64,000 nt of DNA, from the NCBI GenBank assembly GCA_030407315.1, contig JALQPE010002860.1:36960-100959 (forward strand), in the 5' to 3' direction. Shown piece after piece: positions 53,353 to 64,000 of the stretch. The notes below the pieces were generated by a model, which was not told the origin of the DNA, did no database searches, and saw nothing but the letters and a program-made list of their open reading frames with translations. Within the stretch, counting starts at the first letter, position 1, and each line of letters begins with the position of its first letter. A program made the position numbers and the translations under genes. This DNA is from Asparagopsis taxiformis (lineage: Eukaryota > Rhodophyta > Florideophyceae > Bonnemaisoniales > Bonnemaisoniaceae).

Positions 53353-54454
53353 TTGATCGGCGCACTAGTCGCAGGAGTCGAAGAGTACTTAGCCGGCGTT
53401 GGCGTGACCCCAGTGCGGGAAGATGATGCCTGGTGGCGAGTGGTCGGGCGGCGAACGCTTGAACGCGTGGTTGGACGGTTGGGCGAGCCCATGTCTTCCC
53501 CTTCCTCCTCTGAGGACTCGAATTGAATCGGAGCACGAGGGGTCATCTTAAAGCCAGTAAAGGCGACAGAGGATGCTGCGGAAACCCTTAGCGGGATGAG
53601 TGAACAGCTTATTGGCTTAAATCTCCAACGGGAGCTGGGGTACACGACCCTGGATGGGATTCGCAAGGCGATTGGCCGGGATGACGAATTCAAAGCCTCG
53701 AGTAGGCACCGCTCACGCGATCGCGCGGTAAATTATCGTGCAGATGGATGCAAAAACCCTTTGAGGGATGACGGAAGGGACACGAATTTTCGTACACGGT
53801 GGACCCCGGGGGGTGAGTACGCTCTTTCGCGTGGGATCGACAAGAAAACCTACAACAGGTGTTGATTCCGATGGAAACGGTCGGTGGAATTCTGGAAGAG
53901 TCGAATGGACTAAACGAAATTATCGAATACGCGCCGGGCGCGGGAAAATCTGAAGGCAGAAAATGCAAACGGCCATAGCCCAAAAATTGTAATTTTTCTA
54001 ATTTGTCGGGACGACAAACCTCTCAGGAGGGGGCCATGTCATACCGCCTGGCGGTCCTCTCAACCAGAGTCGTGTCGCTTCCCTATTGGGTGCCCACTTA
54101 AGGGATGTGCCAATCACAAGGCACCAGCCAACTGGGCGTGTTTCCTGTAATTAGGACAAGCGCAAGGCTGTAGACACCCTATTCGGGCCTATCGGCCCCG
54201 GCCAAGACCCCACAAGGGACAAATTTCTAACTTAAGCTAACCAGCTGTACATTATAATGTAAGCCTAACTGGCAATAACCTCGCGGGTAGGCGAGTGCCG
54301 TAACTGGGCTCTGGTTGGTCAATAACTGGATATTTATTCCTAACCACTAACCCTAGCTTACAGTAGACTTAGTATAAAACTGCCACTGGAATAGCCAGTA
54401 GGCACGGTTTCTAGAGTAACGTAAACTCAAGTGGAATTACGACCCACTGGAACA
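53353..54454 (+). mobile_element. 3' end of an LTR retrotransposon with polypurine tract and 3' LTR
   Basis: The sequence before the LTR ends with tcgggacgacaaacctctcaggagggggcca, a typical chromovirus 3' end with a polypurine tract (split: tcgggacgacaaacc, tctcaggagggggcca). The LTR follows at 54037-54454. The upstream 685 bases carry short ORFs only (for example to 53526) and no complete integrase or chromodomain, so this is a 3' fragment. The fragment joins arm B at 53352. Alternatively 54037-54454 could serve as the 5' LTR of the element to its right, but no primer-binding site is evident after it. Confidence 0.7.
54037..54454 (+). repeat. LTR, 418 bp (third copy in window)
   Basis: TGTCATACCGCC...CCACTGGAACA, same length and orientation as 39823-40240, with almost no differences. 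Near identity of three copies implies recent activity of this LTR family. Confidence 0.88.
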
Positions 54455-54797
54455 GTGTTCGCATACCTATTGTTCAACCCCTCTCCGGGAAAACCTTAGG
54501 GTTAGCCAACAGCTCGACGGATTACGTCATTTTGCTCCATTAATACGCATCTCGCGTGAGCGCTATAATCGCACAACCCCCTCCGGGTAGCGATCCCTTC
54601 TCTTTCACGAGACTACCCGTCGGGTACCTATAAGGTTCATCTGCTCTACCACTTCCTCTACCGAGGCTCGGGACACCTGTCGGGTGGTTTGCCACTCCAG
54701 CGGATTTTCTACCTGCTACATTGGTCTCTCGACCTAGAACCTTGTACCCTCGGGTAAGTCTCTTTGAGAGAATTTTTCCTTCACAATCATCTTCACG

Positions 54798-56723
54798 ATG
54801 CCTCGTAACCCTACAGCGGGACCCTCTAGTGAGGACATAGCGCCTGCCAGCGACTTATCCGATTCGGATCTGATCGCCGAAGAAGGTGTGGTGATTAACA
54901 CCCTGCAAGACCGAGCCGACCGAATCTTCAACGAACGGTTGGAAGAGTTCAAGGCTGAATTCAGCACCGTCGTCGAGAAGACTGTTCAAGACCGCAGGGC
55001 GGAAATCGTAGACGCTACGGTCGAAACCGTCATGGAACTGGTCGAGCCAAAGCTGACGGCCGCCAGCCGAGAAGCCACCCAAGATCGGGACGCCGAGTTC
55101 CTAGCGGAAACCTGGAATCAGGTCAAAGCCGAATTCGCTAAACGCGTATCCCTTTTGGAAACTCGTCTGGAGGAGCTTTCGATTCACGGCTTTAGTGCCA
55201 GTCCATTAGGACAACAGGAGTTTCCTGCTCGCCGCAGCCGACCGGCTGTCTTCCCTGACCCTACATCCGGTAGGGAGGAAGAAGAAGATCCCCGATGGGA
55301 TCAAGTCGCAGAAGCAACCCGACACCTGTCCGACCGTGTCGACGGCCTCGCCGAATCACTATCCCAAACAGGGAATATCTCCCGCACGAGACAGCACACT
55401 CGTGCCACCGGATCTGTACCGGAAAATCCCTCGTGGGATGATGAAGAAGGACCTCTTGAGGAAGGCTTAGTGCCTTTGAAGGCCCGCGAACCCGCATTCG
55501 ACCTAGTGGTCTCCTATCGGTACTACCGACTCAAGAACAAGTCCCTATCGACCGACACCCCAATGAGTAAATCAAGAAGCTTATATAAGCTAACGGAGAG
55601 GATCCGTAATTTCAACGCGTCATTCACGCCGTTCGATGGTACGGAACCCATCGATATCCTCCGGTTCCTCGCGGAATTTCAAGATGCATGTGATTCATGC
55701 GGAGTCTCGGAGGGAGAAGCTACCAAGTTACTCAAGTATTTCCTGGAAGGAGAACCTCAACGGTTTATCGCCGCTGAGGCGCGAAAGCGCAAGCTTCTCA
55801 ACCATCTGCATCAGCAGATCACTTGGCCTCAAGCCGTTAACGCCCTCCTGGCTCGCTACGCGACGGACAATGTCCTAGCGGACGCATATGACGCAGTAAC
55901 GTGTATACGGCAAGGGCCGGATGAAGATGAAGCTGCATACGCAGACAGACTGCATGACGCTGCTCTCCTGTGTGCGAACGTCTTCTCGGAAAGAGACTTG
56001 GTCAACTACTACCTCAAGGGCCTACGCCCAGAGGTTAAACACACCGTCAAGGTGACTATAGGCCGCAGTGGCGGAGAAGATTTTCTTGCTGTCCGTAACC
56101 TTGCTAAAGGACTCGGGGACTCTCTAAGAGCTTCGCTACCCGCAAAGCCGAAGGCTTTCCCTACCCGGGAAATTGCCGAACGCAAGCGCAAAGCGTTGCT
56201 CGCTACCGTACCCGGAGAACCGGCCGTGATACCGCGGACCCCGCCGCCGACATTACCTTCCCCTACCGGGAACCCAATGGGCGCGCCAATGCAGGCCCCT
56301 ACCCTAACGGGAGAACATCTTAAACTCGCTGAGAGTATGATCCCCGAAGGGGCTGTTACTTGGAGATGCTCTGGCTGTCGCCAACCGGGGCACGTGTTAT
56401 ACACTTGTCCTTATTTACCGCCCTCTGTGGGAACTTACTTCGCCTTTGCGAACTACGCTTACCAGCAAGAACCGGAACAGGTTATGCGCCGCCAACAGCG
56501 CCACTCCGACCGGTTCAACCGGAAAAGGGATTACCCTAAAGCCGTGCTCCAACGGTCAAACCCTCCAACACGCATGGTTGCGTTCGCCGATGACGAAATT
56601 CATCCCAAATCGGGCCCTCCGAGGCGAGACGTTCTAGAACGTAACGGATCTTCCGTAACGGCTCAAGACGTTGCCGACGCCCTGGACACCACCGACGACT
56701 CCGACACGTCGTCGGAAAACTAA
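54798..56723 (+). CDS. gag: chromovirus Gag with zinc knuckle
   Basis: 641 residues. A coiled-coil-like N-terminal region (LEEFKAEFSTVVEKTVQDRR) is followed by the retrotransposon-gag capsid domain (about 275-430: FDGTEPIDILRFLAEFQDAC, LLKYFLEGEP, YYLKGLRPEVK). Then a Pro-rich linker leads to one CCHC knuckle (CSGCRQPGHVLYTC, about 516-529). The ORF is intact and ends with TAA TGA. Pol is in the same frame further on, so pol expression would need readthrough of both stops or re-initiation. Confidence 0.92.
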   Translation: MPRNPTAGPSSEDIAPASDLSDSDLIAEEGVVINTLQDRADRIFNERLEEFKAEFSTVVEKTVQDRRAEIVDATVETVMELVEPKLTAASREATQDRDAEFLAETWNQVKAEFAKRVSLLETRLEELSIHGFSASPLGQQEFPARRSRPAVFPDPTSGREEEEDPRWDQVAEATRHLSDRVDGLAESLSQTGNISRTRQHTRATGSVPENPSWDDEEGPLEEGLVPLKAREPAFDLVVSYRYYRLKNKSLSTDTPMSKSRSLYKLTERIRNFNASFTPFDGTEPIDILRFLAEFQDACDSCGVSEGEATKLLKYFLEGEPQRFIAAEARKRKLLNHLHQQITWPQAVNALLARYATDNVLADAYDAVTCIRQGPDEDEAAYADRLHDAALLCANVFSERDLVNYYLKGLRPEVKHTVKVTIGRSGGEDFLAVRNLAKGLGDSLRASLPAKPKAFPTREIAERKRKALLATVPGEPAVIPRTPPPTLPSPTGNPMGAPMQAPTLTGEHLKLAESMIPEGAVTWRCSGCRQPGHVLYTCPYLPPSVGTYFAFANYAYQQEPEQVMRRQQRHSDRFNRKRDYPKAVLQRSNPPTRMVAFADDEIHPKSGPPRRDVLERNGSSVTAQDVADALDTTDDSDTSSEN

Positions 56724-56936
56724 TGACGGGGAGTGAGGTGTCGCACTCCCGTCAGGAGGTGGAGCGATTACGCTACTCGGTGGACATCTCCCACAACCAC
56801 CTCCGCAGGAAAAGGCTGCAACTCCCTCTAGGGACCAAAGTCTTTCCCAGACACCAACCCCTTCGGGTTCCCCACAGGGACTCGAACCTCAAGGCCGAAA
56901 GCCTCATGCCTGCTTAAGGCCGCCCATTACGTAGTA

Positions 56937-59900
56937 ATGGGTTCCATCGGACTCGATCCGTCAATTCTCACGCCTATGCGTATGGTGATGGACACCGGGT
57001 CCGGACCATCGGTCATCCATGAAAGGAGCTTACCCCAAAATTGGGAACAATTCCAAGTCCCTACGGGGAAAGTTCCGCAACTGGCCGATGCTAACGGCAA
57101 TCCTCTTCGGATAAAAGGCAAGATAATACTGTCCTTACAGTTAGGCCACAAGTCCTTTGAGGAAGAATTCTTCGTCGCGCCTAAGTTGGCCGTACCCCTC
57201 ATCTTGGGAACTGGGGCAATGAATACCCACGTAGACGCAATTAGGTGCCGGGCCCAACGAATTGATATTCACGACGGCGGGTCGATAGCTATCCTAGTGA
57301 TGTCGCCTACGCGTAAAACATCCCCCACCCTTTCGTGCTACGTGGATGCCTCGCGACCCTCTAATGGGATTAACTTAGACCGCCAACCTCATGGCATTCG
57401 ATTGTCACAAAGTGTGAATGTTCCTCCGCGGAGTCAAGTAACAACTACTGTTGTATGCGCCGGTGGCGGCTTGAGTATACTCTCTCCGAGAGATCGGATC
57501 CTTCACCGACATCGTGTCTCTATCCCGAATGGGGTTGCGGAAGTCATCCCGCGACAGGAATTCCTGACTATTTTAACTAACTTCGGTACATCCGACAAGT
57601 ACCTCCCAAAGGGGACAATTATAGGCTATGCCCTTCGGGCACCCGAACGGCCAATGCGCCCCATGGCTCTCAGCCGTTCTACCCCTTCCTCCCAAGAGGC
57701 CTCCACTATGGTGACTACTCTCCATCAGGAGCAAGAGGCCGAGGCCACACCACTATCAAGTTGGAAGCAAGAAGTCTCTCTAGACCACCTTGGTCAAATC
57801 CCGTTGAGGGAACGCATCCTTAACATGCTATCTCGACACGAGTCTATGTGGGATGGATCCCTAGGGGACATCCGCGCTACGGAACACCGAATCGACATAG
57901 TCGAAGGGAGCAAGCCTAGACGGCAACAACCCTACCGGATGGGACCCGCTCGTCGAGAGATTGCCCGTAAGGAAATAACCAGCATGCTGGAAAAAGGAGT
58001 GATCGAACCGTCGACCTCCGAATGGGCTAGCCCAGTGGTTCTTGTCCCGAAGAAGGATGGTAAATTACGCTTTTGCGTCGACTATAGGGGTCTTAACGAC
58101 ATCACTGTCAATGATGTGTACCCCCTTCCACGAATGGATGATTGCATTGACTCCCTCGGAGATGCTCAAATATTCACCACATTGGACTGTAATTCTGGCT
58201 ATTGGCAGATCCCTGTTGCACAGCACGACCGTGACAAAACGGCATTCACCTCCCACTTGGGGACATATCGCTTCAAGCGTTTGCCTTTTGGCTTAAAGAA
58301 TGCTCCGGCAACGTTTCAACGTGCCATCGACATTATTCTTAGCAGCGTTCGCTGGCAGACCTGTCTGATTTACTTAGACGATGTGATCGTATTCTCTCGG
58401 GACGAGGCCGAACATCTCCACCATGTGGACCAAGTACTCTCCCTCCTACGGGAAGCAGGTGTCACCCTGAAGTTGACAAAGTGTCATTTCTTCGAAAAGA
58501 AGGTTGATTACCTGGGACATGTCGTGATGCCAGGAAAGCTAGCTGTTGCACAGAACGCCACTTCGGCTATCGCTGACGCGATCTTCCCGCAAACGCCTAC
58601 GCAAATGCGATCCTTCCTCGGAAGCTGTGGCGTCTTTCGACGATTCATCAAAGGGTATGCCGCAATTGCGCACCCCTTGAACGAAATGCTGACCAAAGCC
58701 AGCCTCCCTAAATTCGGGAAAGAACCTCCTACCGATGACCAACGACGCGCGTTCAACGCTCTCAAAGAGGTTATGACCAAGCCGCCGATACTGGCTCTAC
58801 CCAAGTTGGGTCATCCCTACACCGTGGATACGGACGCTTCCGCATACCAAATAGGATGCGCTCTGCTTCAGCAGCAAGGGGAAGAGAACGATCTCAAGCC
58901 AATTGGCTATTGGTCGCGTACCTTGACTAAACCTGAAAGAGGATACTCCCCTACGGAGCGCGAGTGTCTTAGCCGTCGTATGGGCTGTCACTATCCTACG
59001 TCCATACTTGGAGCAAACAAAGTTTGTAGTCCGGACGGACCATAACGCGCTGCATTGGCTCATGAATATCAACGACCCTTCAGGGAGACTATGCCGTTGG
59101 CGCCTCCGACTTGCGGAATTTGACTATCAAATAGTCTACCGACCCGGTCGGGTTCACCAACTACCAGACGCCTTCTCGCGTGTTGAAACTAACGGCGAGA
59201 CGCCAGTCACTATTGACGATGAAATACCAACTCTGTTGGCCACGCACGCACCGCGAGGTGAAACATCCTTGGATGGTGACACTGATGTATGGTTCTACGA
59301 CCTTTCTCTAGCAAGAGACCACGCCGAGGAGGCGCCTAATCGCAACGGTACACCCGTCTTGACAACTCATCCGCAAACGGAAAACTACTGCCCGATAACT
59401 CTCCAAGAGTGGCTCGAAGAGCAAAGAACGGACGACTTCTGTCAACAGGCCCTGGCCTCGCAGAAGTCTGACTCTCTCTTTTTCGAAGATGAAGACGGTG
59501 TCCTTTGTAGGAAGTCCAGACTGGATGGGTCATCCCAAATCGTAGTACCTAAAGCCTTACGGCAACGTCTATTGACGATGTGCCACCACGGCGTATTGGC
59601 AGGACATCCTGGTCAGAACCGCATGTACGACACGATGCGCCTATCGTACTATTGGCCTGCAATGGCTGCGGATATAACCGGAACGGTTGAACGTTGTTCA
59701 GCGTGTGCGAGAAACCGATTACGGTTGCGCAAACATGCGAGTACCCTCCAGCTGTTCCCAGCTACCACACCATTGGACGATGTTGCTATTGACCTCCTCG
59801 GTCCTTTACCTCGTACCAAGAAAGGTAACGTGCACCTACTGGTGATTTCATGTCGCTTCTCCAAGCTCACCCAAGTGGTGCCCCTGCGAAGCATTACGGC

Positions 59901-61606
59901 TTACCATGTGGCAGTAGCCTTTTGTACACATTGGGTGTTTAAGTATGGTCCTCCACGGACATTACTATCCGATAACGGTCCGCAATTTGCGTCGAAGTTC
60001 TTCCAGGCCGTCTGCCTCCAGTTAGGAACGAAGAACGTCTTCACGACGGCTTACCATCCCCAGACAAATGGGCAAGTCGAACGGTATAACCGTACTCTAT
60101 TGAGCATGCTACGTAATTACGTCAATGATAACCAGGATGACTGGGATGCTTACGCATCAGCGTTAACCTATGCGTACAATACGCACGTGCATCGCACAAC
60201 GGGTACCACACCCTTCGACCTAATCCTAAGCCGGCCTCCACCGCCATACGCAACACACCATTCGGTGAAAAGGAGGGCAACGCCAGACGCGTTCACGAAG
60301 CAAGACTTCTTACGCCGTATTACGGATACCATTGAGATGGCAGGAAAACGCCTTCACAGCGCCCAAGCACGCTACAAGCGTAACTTCGACCGATCAATCC
60401 GGAAGTCTAAACGACTCATCACTACTGATGATTACGTTTATCTGGATAACCCAGAAGTCCGTGAACGGAACAAGCTAACCCCAATAGCTCAAGGCCCCTA
60501 TAGGGTTATCCGTGCAGGAAGGCGAACAGTTTACATCGACCGAGAGGGTATCACCGAAAAGGTTAGCCTCGACAGAGTTGCACTCGCCCCCCGGCCGAAC
60601 GAACAACCATCCCCATGGACACAACCTTCCGCTAGCGCGCCACAAACATCACCATTAGGTATGAACGCACCATCGTCAAACACAAAGTACCACCAACCAC
60701 CGGGCGACGGTCAACAAAACGCACAAAGCGAGCCACCTCCACTAAGTCCTACTCAGGAACTACCCACCACGGGTCATCCACCGCTTTCGCAGCAACCTAC
60801 AACTAGGACAAACCAAGAAGGTAGTGGTTTGGGACAAACCACCCTTCAGGAGGGGGCCCCAGACGCTATGCGCGTAAGCCAAAATTTTGGAACTCCCTCT
60901 CGGGATGAACCTAGTAGCCGTACCCCTTCCGGGAACTCACCCATAATTGGGAGCGATGCACACGACCCAAGTCGTTCACCCATGCACCAGGTGCCAACCA
61001 ACCGCCACCGCACACTATTGCGAAGAAGCCTACGAAGTAGAGACGCACGCGCTGCCCAGGCAGATGCGGACCAAAGCCCAACCCGACAGGGCTCACCCAT
61101 CGCACAGGCGAACAACTCGCAGGAGTGTGGCAGGCACTGACGCCACAGACCAAGCCCAAAGGCATCCGACTCGCGGAAACGCGAACAAGCGACGCTTAAG
61201 CGAAGCACGCGTACGGACGCCAACTCCTCAACGAGGGGCAAACCCTCTAGCAGGAACGAAACCGGGCACCCGACCGAACTCGGAACAAGCAGCACTCCCT
61301 GAAGGGACGAAGGAAACCCCAGAGGGAAGTGGCGATGCCAAGTGCGCAACCTCGGATGAGGAGTATCCCATCGATGATCTTATAGACTACGTCACTGACG
61401 ACGACGGGGAGCAATGGTTCCTTGTGAAGTGGTATGGCTACCGCAAGCCAACATGGACGCAACGAGCGAATGTTCCCCCTGAATGGGCATCACGGTACTT
61501 CCGTCGTACGCAACACCGTAAGGGTGACAGGCCACCGCGCCGAACGCGCACGCGCACACCCAGACGTGGGAAGAAGTCGCATAACCCCGCAGGGACGAGA
61601 ACCTAA
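56937..61606 (+). pseudogene. pol: chromovirus Pol: protease, RT, RNase H, integrase, chromodomain (two +1 breaks)
   Basis: The ATG at 56937 lies in a frame already open upstream. Protease: VMDTGSGPSVI. RT: FCVDYRGLNDITVNDVYPLP, TTLDCNSGYWQIP and LIYLDDVIVFSRD (catalytic Asp pair, about 58371). RNase H: DTDASAYQIG and TEREC. At about 58963 the frame must shift +1 to read LAVVWAVTILRPYLEQTKFV, and RNase H and integrase continue in the 59008-61140 frame. Integrase: HHCC zinc motif (about 59585-59712), AIDLLGPLP, SDNGPQFASKF and NGQVERYNRTL (D, D, E). A second +1 shift between 60947 and 61140 leads to the chromodomain (about 61360-61500: VKWYGYRKPTWTQRANVP), which in chromoviruses targets integration to heterochromatin. 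A long Pro/Gln/Thr-rich stretch links integrase and chromodomain. Confidence 0.9.
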
Positions 61607-62206
61607 CAAGGTATCCACCGGGTGAGCTACCGAGCCTCGGAAGGTCAGTCCAGGAAGGGCGCACTTTATCACCGCCAACCGGAACCATCGTGGAAATTGA
61701 GAATTTTTGGAAAAATGAAAATCTGGCTAACAGGGCGTCTTCAAACAAACAATCCATACGTCATCATGATGATGCATCTTTAATGTACCTCAGAGGTGCC
61801 TCAGGACTACCTGATGAACGAAGGCGCAACGCAAAGCGTATTCAAACTACCCTTAGAGGTTTGTGCGGAGGCAATTGCCTGTCCCTAGCGACGATAATGG
61901 CTCGAAGGCCGAGGCCGCTGGGATGCGGAGGGTGCCGTAGGGGCAAATGCACGCACGTTCGTCGATGGACGAGGATGACGGGGTGGAACCCTAGCGAAGG
62001 TGGGATTGCGACGCAAGCCGCGCTGCGGAATAGCACCGCTACCCCGACGACGGGCAGGCACAGGGCCATGTGAAGGCGCGACCGCAGGTGCGGGTAACCC
62101 AACTCCAGGGACGGACGCGGAACGCGGAGAAACATCTGGCGACTCAGGCGACCCTAGTCGGGCATCCAATTGCGCAAGCAAAGGATTACGAGCAACAGCG
62201 GCACCC
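61607..62206. other. region after chromodomain, no gene or LTR recognised
   Basis: 600 bases. No polypurine tract plus TG start could be picked out. It may be the 3' untranslated part of the chromovirus or already flanking DNA. Only overlapping shadow ORFs are present. Confidence 0.35.
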
Positions 62207-63279
62207 TCAGGGGAATGAAGACGAGTGCGCACATTGCGATCGGGGAAGACCCTCATCGGGAGACCTGGCACGACGACGTGAGTAACCAGGCTGAGCCGCC
62301 TCTTCGCCACCCTCTCCGGGAATATCGTGCGTGGCTGAAGCCGCTTGCCCCAGTAGACGCCTAGCGTCGCCCAATTCGCCTTCCAACTCCCCAATCCGGG
62401 TACGCAACTCTGCGGCTTCCAGGCGTGCGGCCTCTATCTCCTTATCCGCCACGCGGCGTCGATCTCGCTCCGCACGGAGGCGCTCTCGGGCGGCATTACG
62501 CTGCTCGCGTCCCTGCGTATAGCGATTGGCAAACGTGGCGCACGTCAGCGCAAGCGTCTCCAACGCAGAATCCACGAGGAAACGGCCATTGGCCGACACG
62601 AAGACGGAAGTAACCGTACCATCACCAATCTCATTGGCTAACCGCCGCACCTCCGGGAGTGACATCAACTCCCGACCGGATAACTCCCCACGTAGGACGT
62701 TCACAGCGGGAGGCTGACGCGGAGTACCGTCATCACCGGTTACGGATGGCTCAGAGTCCTTGTCGGACGTTAAAAACGCCTCCACGGCAGGACCCATCTG
62801 GGATGACGGGAGCAGCGATAGGCTGAGGGGCTGGCGCGGTAGGCGTGGTATCCATCGGGACCGAACTTTCATACAAGTCATTGGAACACCGGATGGTAGA
62901 GGAGCGACAGGAGCAAAGCTCCTTCCTGCATAAGGAGAGCGACCGCTCGGGCCTCCCATCTCGGAATTCCACCACGGACGCGCACAAATGCCTCGCCAAC
63001 AGGCTGATACTTGTAAGAATCGGGATCGCCGTCAGAGTAACTGTCAGGCTCCAAGCCGTAATAACCATCTTCGGTGAATTCACCATCCCTGCGATAAGGA
63101 GGCAGCTCCGCGGTCGAACCCTCTCGGTTTTTTAAAACGTTAATACGTAAACGCCCTTTTCGGCAAGTCCACCGTCGTATAGACAACCACCTTCTCCGGT
63201 GCCACTCCTGTGATGTTGGTGCTAACCATTCCTGAGGATAGTCATCACCCCCAAGGGCTACCTTCAATAGGCGACGCAC
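62207..63279 (-). pseudogene. hypothetical coiled-coil protein, frameshifted
   Basis: The ORF 62959-62207 contains a clear long charged helix (ARERLRAERDRRRVADKEIE, then AARLEAAELRTRIGELEGEL), predicted coiled coil, preceded by LPEVRRLANEIGDGTVTSVF and FLVDSALETLALTCATFANR. Upstream reading continues in other minus frames (VPMDTTPTAPAPQPIAAPV; DGEFTEDGYYGLEPDSYSDG) up to about 63279. So this looks like one gene broken by indels, with a Pro-rich, acidic N-terminal part. I do not recognise it. It could be a structural (gag-like) protein of another element running leftward, or an antisense accessory gene of the chromovirus. Confidence 0.4.
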
Positions 63280-63694
63280 TACAGTGCCAGGTAACTTCCT
63301 GCTATGGGGACCACGGCCGACAGCGGCACCTCCGAGAGACCGTACCAGGTACGACTAACTCTGTTGACGAGTTCCTCTGCCATCACCGGCACGAAACCCC
63401 GAGTTTCGACAATCCGAGCCAAATTCGATTCCTATTAGGATATCCCTCTCCAACTCGAGGTAACGACCGGAGTCTATTCAACCGCCACGCGGGGCGCCGC
63501 GAAGAGCGGAATGGTGGAAGTACACCAGCGAGCGAGGGGTCGGGATAGGCAAACACAGCGGCGGAGATAACTGCCCTTCCCAAATGGGATCATCCCATAA
63601 TGGGTCCAGCGCTTCCCCTGATACCCTCATGGGCTAGTGACTGGCTCAACAGAGCTACTATTACGGTGCGCGAATACGCGATAGTCATTCGCCG
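63280..63694. other. no gene seen
   Basis: 415 GC-rich bases between the coiled-coil gene and the CACTA-like terminus. Nothing recognised. Confidence 0.35.
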
Positions 63695-64000
63695 CACTAC
63701 GGTGTTCGAGAATGAAAACAGACAGTAAATTTACTGTCTGAGACAGTAAAAATTACTGTCTGGGGACGAGGGGGATACGCCGAACAGCGAGACCGAATCA
63801 TCGGCAATTCCTCTACGGTACCTTGGTACGATTCCTCTTGGAACAAACGGCGGTTCATACGTTCAAACGTAAAGAGCATCCCCGGGAATGGAAGGAGGAA
63901 AGTCCTGTCGCTACAAAGCGTATGAGAACACGGAAGTGACGCATCGGGGCGACTCGAAGGGGACTGGCATACGCCGACCAACATTCATTTTGCACTTGGT
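63695..64000 (+). mobile_element. left terminus of a second CACTA-like element (continues beyond window)
   Basis: CACTACGGTGTTCGAGAATG at 63695, followed by AGTAAATTTACTGTCTGAGAC and AGTAAAAATTACTGTCTGGG, aligns base for base with the left end at 16147 (CACTAC-G-GTT-GAGAT, AGTAAATTTACTGCCTGAGG, AGTAAAAATCACTGCCTG). The subterminal motif here is GACAGTA/TACTGTC instead of GGCAGTA/TACTGCC. The array is short (to about 63765), and GC-rich sequence of unknown nature follows. Confidence 0.72.

Larger units (their letters stand above)
54455..61606 (+). mobile_element. Ty3/gypsy chromovirus (gag-pol-chromodomain), plus strand
   Basis: A 343-base leader is followed by Gag, protease-RT-RNase H, integrase and a C-terminal chromodomain, the defining layout of chromoviruses. 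Neither LTR of this element was confidently delimited: no repeat shared between the leader and 61607-64000 was found. Pol is broken twice by single-base changes, so this copy is defective as assembled. Confidence 0.85.

Noticed and set aside
61607..62206. 3' LTR of the plus-strand chromovirus
   Set aside because: No sequence shared with the 54455-54797 leader and no polypurine tract followed by TG could be found.

Overview
The window is eukaryotic nuclear DNA made almost entirely of mobile elements and their relics. The signs are two Ty3/gypsy chromovirus-type LTR retrotransposons, a CACTA-type DNA transposon with its TNP2-like transposase, further RNase H-fold transposases, foldback repeats, hairpin satellites, and Kozak-like starts (purine at -3, G at +4) on monocistronic, mostly intron-poor genes. 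No rRNA, tRNA or recognisable housekeeping gene is visible. The taxon cannot be fixed from sequence alone. A compact-gene alga (for example a red alga) or a fungus would both fit.

Layout. 1-about 5000: 5' part of a CpG-rich gypsy element on the minus strand. 5113-7632: convergent pair of an unknown ~400-aa family gene and a possible Tudor-like gene. 8147-11612 (+): a broken gene encoding a ParB-like domain, an N6/N4 DNA methyltransferase and a SET domain. 11888-28866: a ParB-like/2OG-Fe(II) dioxygenase gene on the minus strand, bracketed by two foldback repeats and split by an 11.8-kb CACTA-like element (16147-27916). That element carries its own copy of the 400-aa family/Tudor-like pair, hairpin satellites and a decayed TNP2-like transposase. 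29407-34170: a second, intact ParB-dioxygenase gene, again between two foldback repeats. 34291-38093: a fuller TNP2-like transposase with one frameshift and one stop. 37662-53352: a ~4.55-kb inverted repeat around a 6.6-kb core with two divergent genes, a ParB-like/DNA methyltransferase/Cys-rich protein (-) and a DUF7869-like DDE-type protein (+). 53353-54454: 3' end of one LTR element with its LTR. 54798-61606: gag and pol of another chromovirus with a C-terminal chromodomain. 62207-63279: a minus-strand coiled-coil ORF. 63695-end: the terminus of a second CACTA-like element related to the first.

How it may work together. A bacterial/phage-type combination (a ParB-like domain joined to a DNA base methylase) occurs twice. 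The same kind of ParB-like domain is joined twice to a predicted 2OG-Fe(II) dioxygenase, a fold that can oxidise methylated bases. One methylase gene also ends in a SET domain. I infer a set of element-borne chromatin/DNA-modifying proteins (writers plus possible oxidisers) associated with transposases and palindromic repeat arrays. Most copies carry frameshifts or stops, so the locus is largely a graveyard. The ORFs at 29864-32974, 42770-45676 and 46523-48691 are open throughout and are the best candidates for functional genes.
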